Position numbers and translations under genes: made by a program. Under the pieces are notes generated by a model. That model did not search any database. It was given only the letters and a program-made list of their open reading frames with translations, and was not told the DNA's origin. Positions 58,063 to 64,000 of a DNA stretch of 64,000 nucleotides are shown here, one piece after another; positions within the stretch are counted from its first letter, which is position 1; every line of letters starts with the position of its first letter. The stretch is from Paulinella micropora (taxonomy: Eukaryota > Cercozoa > Imbricatea > Euglyphida): positions 526,812-590,811 of the forward strand of contig BJOX01000055.1 in NCBI GenBank assembly GCA_009731375.1, written 5' to 3'.

Positions 58063-58555
58063 ATCTGCCTTGGAGTGTTGACTGTGACATATTTGAGGGA
58101 AATCCCGATGAAAAAACCTAGTCACACTTGCTAAACAGAGTTCCAGCCCAATGGCCTCAAGGCGTTAAACTGTGACGCCAACTCATAACCCTTTGGTGGT
58201 AGATGCTGGGGAGGAGGGTCGTTGCGCGCGTAAAAGATCTTAAACTCCGCATATGCTGGTTGATAGCCCAGGACCCAGCAGACACCAGATTGTTATGGGT
58301 GGGGTTTCGAGGCAGCTCTAGCAACCGCGCTTGGTGTATGCACTTGCACATTCGGTGACGTCTTGCAAGAGGTTGCTGGGACTGCGGAATAACCTCGGCT
58401 TAGTGCAGTCTTGCCCTCAGGAGCTCCATCGGTGGCCCCGATCATCAGGCGAGAGACTGACACGGGGGGGTGGAGGACCTCGAACAAGGGTATTGGAGGC
58501 TTATGTCCGTTGAGGATATGCCATTAGCTGCATCAGTACACCTCATATATAGTAC
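58063..58555 (-). repeat. 493-bp repeat, copy 5 (tandem pair, minus)
   Basis: Full-length second unit of the pair; (ATT)n follows. Confidence 0.92.
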
Positions 58556-58562
58556 TATTATG

Positions 58563-58669
<107 letters not shown>

Positions 58670-58677
58670 TACTAGTA

Positions 58678-58946
58678 TGGACACCGTGATAGCCCAGTGG
58701 TCAAGTTCTACCATCTGGGCCCTGTCGCCAGTTCGATTCCCGTCGGAGCCACCAGTATTTTCATTGAACATACCGGTCTATTTCTGGACCAGTATTTTCA
58801 TTGAACATACCGGCCCGTCTGGAAGTGTTGGAACTGCCCTTGCGGGGGTGTCATTAGAGCTTATCGTCAATTCTTCGTACTCCCCTCACGGGTGAGACGA
58901 TGGAGGCGCATGTGCAGAAATGCATCAGCCATTGACAGAGAAGCAC
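58678..58946 (+). mobile_element. tRNA-derived SINE, copy 4
   Basis: A box TAGCCCAGTGG, B box AGTTCGATTCC, ACCA after the stem, internal duplication as in copy 3, and an (ATT)n tail. Confidence 0.88.
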
Positions 58947-59095
58947 TATTATTACTATTATTATTATTATTATTGTTATTATTATTATTATTATTATTAT
59001 GAATATTATTAATATTATTAATATTATTATTGTTATTATTATTATTATTATTAATATTATTATTATTATCATCATCATCATCAGCATCAGCATCA

Positions 59096-59159
<64 letters not shown>

Positions 59160-59160
59160 G

Positions 59161-59634
59161 GAGCAGTGCACAGTATGGCACCCCGCGGGAAGAGGAGGTG
59201 ATTGGGCCTCTTCCCACTGGTTCCGAGGCTATGTCGTTGTGTTGGTTCCGAGGCTATGTCGTTGTGGGTTCCGAGGCTGTGTCGTTGAGGGATATTTATA
59301 AGACATACACTACGTGGGATCTAAGGGGTATATACATTCCGCGATCTAGAGGTGGTGACAGGGTTCGAGGCGTCCAAGACACTTACCGCAAAACGTCCTC
59401 GAAATATCTGCTACCCCCCTTGAGTACCTCCATTCGACCTCAGTCTTGTGGAACTGTCATAAGGGAACATCAATCATTTGCAGTTGGTTCCCTGCAAAAT
59501 ACCCGACACGCCGAGCGGGTAGCTATTCAGGGATGGTTAGAGTCACTCTTCCCTCCCCAACATTCACTGTTGTGACTGTTGGGTCGAGGAATGGAGGCGC
59601 ATGGCCCTTGGGCTCGGCCATGACAGATCAATAC
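59161..59634 (+). repeat. Dispersed retroposon-like repeat between (ATT)n tracts
   Basis: GC-rich 470-bp element with a threefold GGTTCCGAGGCTATGTCGTT motif at 59220-59290. It ends GAATGGAGGCGCATGGCCC ... GATCAATACAATATT, the tail type shared with 11685-12057. No long frame. Confidence 0.7.
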
Positions 59635-59639
59635 AATAT

Positions 59640-59665
59640 TATTCATATTATTATTATCATCATCA

Positions 59666-59721
<56 letters not shown>

Positions 59722-59800
59722 CATTATTATCATTCTTATTAATGGAGGCACATGTCCAGGATCTGGATCTGATGCTATAGTCTGAGGAAGCCTATCATTC

Positions 59801-59861
<61 letters not shown>

Positions 59862-59950
59862 CATCATTATTATTATTATCGTTATTATTATTATTATTAT
59901 TATCATTATTATTATTATTATTATTATTAATATTATTATTGTTATTATTA

Positions 59951-60047
<97 letters not shown>

Positions 60048-60050
60048 GAA
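59640..60050. repeat. (ATT)n array
   Basis: ATT with CAT variants around the GATCTGGATCTGATGC island near 59760. Confidence 0.95.
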
Positions 60051-60176
60051 TATGAGTATCAGCATCATCATGGTTGCTGTCGGTACAACGATTATTGTTG
60101 CTTATTGTACACATTCATATATCAGTGAACGCAATCAAAAGACATACAGACGATGTCCCGCCCCCTCCTCCCTGTG

Positions 60177-60177
<1 letters not shown>

Positions 60178-60233
<56 letters not shown>

Positions 60234-60293
60234 CTTTTATCTATCTATCAGAAGAAATACATGCACGAGCTGCAAGCCAAGATTTCTGCGGGT

Positions 60294-60335
<42 letters not shown>

Positions 60336-60399
60336 ATAGTAGTAGTAGTAGTAGTAGTGGTAGTAGTAGTGGTAGTAGTAATAGTAGTAGTAGTAGTAA

Positions 60400-60437
<38 letters not shown>

Positions 60438-60470
60438 ATAGTAGTAATAGTGATAGTAGTAGTAGTAGTA

Positions 60471-60506
<36 letters not shown>

Positions 60507-60526
60507 ATAGTAGTAGTAATAGTAGT

Positions 60527-60568
<42 letters not shown>
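60178..60568. repeat. (ATCT)n, (AGT)n and (ATT)n arrays
   Basis: Three array types in succession with one 50-bp unique island (about 60250-60293). Confidence 0.95.
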
Positions 60569-60569
60569 T

Positions 60570-60742
60570 AGGGAGTACATAGGCCATCGGTCCTTTCCAT
60601 GGGCTGATTGGTATAAAGCTCCTAGAGTAATGTTCTATGCCGTCACTTCCTTTATTCCACCGATTGGTGTGGAGACTTTCCTTATGGAATGGAGGACTGG
60701 ATGCACATGGCCTTTTGGCTCAGCAATTGGCAGGAGATACAC
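60570..60742 (+). repeat. 175-bp dispersed repeat, copy 2
   Basis: AGGGAGTACATAGGCCATCG to GGAGATACAC; same family as 10363-10535. Confidence 0.8.
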
Positions 60743-60893
<151 letters not shown>

Positions 60894-61077
60894 AAGGTTT
60901 TTCTAAATATTCCGGCACCCTACTTTTCAGCCACTTTGACTGTAAACCCTCGTTTTTCACCACAAACTAGAGCCTTTATGATTTTGTGAAAAATGAAAAA
61001 TCATAAAGGCTCTAGTTTGCGGTGAAAAACAAAGGTTTACAGTCAAAGTGGCCGAAAAAGAGGGTGGCCGGAATATT

Positions 61078-61112
<35 letters not shown>

Positions 61113-61116
61113 GTAC

Positions 61117-61185
<69 letters not shown>

Positions 61186-61193
61186 AAAACCTT
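60894..61193. mobile_element. Hairpin (MITE-like) element with an internal (GATA)n array
   Basis: Left arm 60894-60987 (AAGGTTTTTCTAAATATTCC ...) and right arm 60994-61080 plus 61183-61193 are near-perfect inverted repeats about a centre at 60990. The right arm is interrupted between TTTAG and AAAAACCTT by about 100 bp of GATA. Confidence 0.85.
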
Positions 61194-61261
61194 AGTAACA
61201 GGTCTGTATACTTGGATTCAAAGGTAAAGTAATGAATAAACCTGTGAATGTCGTGGAATCA

Positions 61262-61363
61262 ACACAAGAACAAAGAAACAAACAAACAAACAACAACCAC
61301 AACGACAACAACAACAACAACAACAATAACAATAATAATAACAATAATAATGATAACAACAGC

Positions 61364-61411
<48 letters not shown>

Positions 61412-61426
61412 AAACATAATAATAAT

Positions 61427-61462
<36 letters not shown>

Positions 61463-61477
61463 AATAATAATAATAAT

Positions 61478-61512
<35 letters not shown>

Positions 61513-61535
61513 CGACAGCAACAACAACGGAAAAA
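61262..61535. repeat. (AAC)n/(AAT)n array
   Basis: AAC and AAT repeats; poly-Asn/Thr frames are artefacts. Confidence 0.96.
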
Positions 61536-61600
61536 GGGGTGTTCCCGAAACAGATTCATCAAGAAAACACATACCTACATACATACATACATACATTGAA

Positions 61601-61631
<31 letters not shown>

Positions 61632-61740
61632 GCATACATAATGAAATGAATCTTACTGAAATAAGATGGAGACAATGAAATATATATATATATATACATA
61701 TATATAAAACTAGTCCACTACTACTGATCCTCCTGTCTAG

Positions 61741-62092
<352 letters not shown>

Positions 62093-62281
62093 NNNNNNNN
62101 NNNNNNNNNNNNNNNNNNNNNNNNNNNNNNNNNNNNNNNNNNNNNNNNNNNNNNNNNNNNNNNNNNNNNNNNNNNNNNNNNNNNNNNNNNNNNNNNNNNN
62201 NNNNNNNNNNNNNNNNNNNNNNNNNNNNNNNNNNNNNNNNNNNNNNNNNNNNNNNNNNNNNNNNNNNNNNNNNNNNNNNNN

Positions 62282-62609
62282 CGTAAAAGATCTTAAACTC
62301 CGCATATGCTGGTTGATAGCCCAGGACCCAGCAGACACCAGATTGTTATGGGTGGGGTTTCGAGGCAGCTCTAGCAACCGCGCTTGGTGTATGCACTTGC
62401 ACATTCGGTGACGTCTTGCAAGAGGTTGCTGGGACTGCGGAATAACCTCGGCTTAGTGCAGTCTTGCCCTCAGGAGCTCCATCGGTGGCCCCGATCATCA
62501 GGCGAGAGACTGACACGGGGGGGTGGAGGACCTCGAACAAGGGTATTGGAGGCTTATGTCCGTTGAGGATATGCCATTAGCTGCATCAGTACGCCTCAGA
62601 TATAGTAAA
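62282..62609 (-). repeat. 493-bp repeat, copy 6 (cut by gap)
   Basis: Begins inside the unit at CGTAAAAGATC and runs to the GATATAGTAA end. Confidence 0.88.
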
Positions 62610-62619
62610 TTATTATTTT

Positions 62620-63070
62620 TTATTATTATTATTATCAGACCATTATGAAATCACCAGCCTCCACTGCTTGTCGCAAGACTATACCGAAACCTAATGCAAG
62701 TATCGCATTGTGAAAATCTTACCGAAACCTAATGCATGTATCACCTATTGTGAAAATCTTACCGAAACCTAATGCATGTATCACCCATTGTCAAAATCTG
62801 ACTGATATCATTACTATTGCTTGCCATAACAAGATGATCATTATCATTATCATTATCATTATCATTATCATTATCATCATCATCGTAATCATCCAACAAA
62901 AACAAACAGCAAGAACAAGAACAAACAAACAAAAACAAACAAGACAAACAAAACAAACAAACACACAAACAAAACCAAAAAAACAAACAAATAAAAAAGC
63001 AAACAATAACAGACAACCTTTGAGTCCCATAAAGCGTCTTGCATACTTGGCATACTGCTGCCGCTGAAAT
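62620..63070. other. Short unique stretch with small repeats
   Basis: A 50-bp word with AAAATCTTACCGAAACCTAA is repeated three times at 62690-62800. (ATC)n lies at 62835-62885 and AAAC-rich sequence to 63005. Confidence 0.6.
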
Positions 63071-63084
63071 CTCTGATTCAAACA

Positions 63085-63670
63085 CCTGTATGTATATGTA
63101 TGTATACACGTATGTAAGTAAGTATGTATGTGTTTATGTATGTATGTATGTATGTATGTATTTGTATGTATGTATGTATATATGTATGTATTTATGTATG
63201 TATGTATATGTATGTATGTATGTATTGATGTGTAAGTATGTATGTATTGTGTATGTATGTATGTATGTATGCATGTGTGTGTGTGTGTGTGTGTATTTAT
63301 GTATGTATGTATGTATGTATACGTATGTATGTATGTAAGCTTATGTATGTATGTATGTATGTATGTATGTCTGTATGTATTGTTGGCGCTGAAATCTACG
63401 AGGATGTCTGTAAGTTTATGTATGTATGTATGTATGTATGCATGTATGTATGTATGTATGTATGTATGTATGTATGTATGTTATGTATGTATGTATGTAT
63501 TTATTCAGACACCTACGAGAACGCATTGAGAGCATTTTGTATGTATGTATGTGTGTGTGTATGTATGTATGTGTATGCATGTATGTATGTATATGTATGT
63601 ATGTATGTATGTATGTATGCATGTATGCATGTATGTATGTATGTATGTAATGTATGTAATGTATGTCTGT
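63085..63670. repeat. (ATGT)n array
   Basis: TATG repeats with two copies of a GCTGAAATCT island (63062, 63387). Confidence 0.95.
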
Positions 63671-63759
63671 AATTACGTAGAGTAGATTTAGGATATGGTG
63701 TAAGGCAAATAACCACTTCAAGCATTGTGTTTTCTAATCAATGCTTGCGTCCAAAACGT

Positions 63760-64000
63760 ACTACTTCTACTTCTTCTTCTTCTTCTTCTAGTACTACTAC
63801 TACTACTACTACGATTACTACTACTATTACTACTACTACTACGATTACTACTACTACTACGATTACTGCTACTACTACGATTACTACTACTACTACGATT
63901 ACTACTACTACTACTACCACTACTACTACTACTACTACTAATACGATTACTACTACTAATACTTCTACTACTACTACAATTACTACTACTACTACTACTA
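63760..64000. repeat. (TTC)n and (ACT)n arrays
   Basis: CTT then ACT with ACGATT variants to the window edge. Confidence 0.95.

Overview
The window is eukaryotic nuclear DNA. It has canonical GT-AG introns, a fused-ORF LINE, a tRNA-derived SINE family, a piggyBac-like DNA transposon and, by eye, microsatellite over more than half its length: (ATCT)n/(GATA)n, (ATGT)n, (ATT)n, (GAA)n and (AG)n. Fifteen or so runs of N break the assembly. I cannot name the organism. An arginine-type ADP-ribosyltransferase, a SET2-like methyltransferase, a NUMOD1-like helix-turn-helix and this kind of piggyBac together suggest an alga or other protist with a large, repeat-bloated genome (low confidence).

Real genes are hidden because their exons are tiny islands between microsatellites. 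I found them by matching domain motifs to splice sites and checking that intron phases agree. (1) Plus strand, about 4.6/7.8-27.9 kb: exons for an acidic region with SUMO-interaction-like motifs, a HIRAN domain, a Lys-rich linker, two RanBP2-type zinc fingers and a complete arginine-type ADP-ribosyltransferase domain. Phases agree at every junction that can be tested, so I propose one gene. Its last intron (about 9.5 kb) holds a LINE, SINEs and other repeats. (2) Minus strand, 37.3-38.2 kb: the last two exons of a gene with a NUMOD1-like motif. (3) Minus strand, about 38.7-43.0 kb: a Ser-rich C2H2 zinc-finger protein with three SUMO-interaction-like motifs. (4) Minus strand, about 45.2-57.1 kb: a SET domain plus post-SET split over at least six tiny exons, resembling SET2/H3K36 methyltransferases.

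Mobile and repeated DNA: a 548-bp unit repeated in the first 7 kb; a LINE at 20.4-25.4 kb whose 3' end resembles that of the SINEs; a 493-bp repeat in tandem dimers near 26 and 58 kb; a piggyBac-like element at 28.22-31.09 kb with TTAA target duplications; a short palindromic element in three copies; and an (ATGT)-rich minisatellite at 46.2-48.2 kb with an inverted middle block.

Two themes run through the window. Single small exons are often duplicated in tandem, one copy staying intact while others decay (RanBP2 finger, ART exons, SET exons, post-SET exon). Microsatellite arrays also sit as precise interruptions inside recognisable sequences (an exon copy, a palindrome arm, a repeat unit), so several can be seen to have arisen in place.
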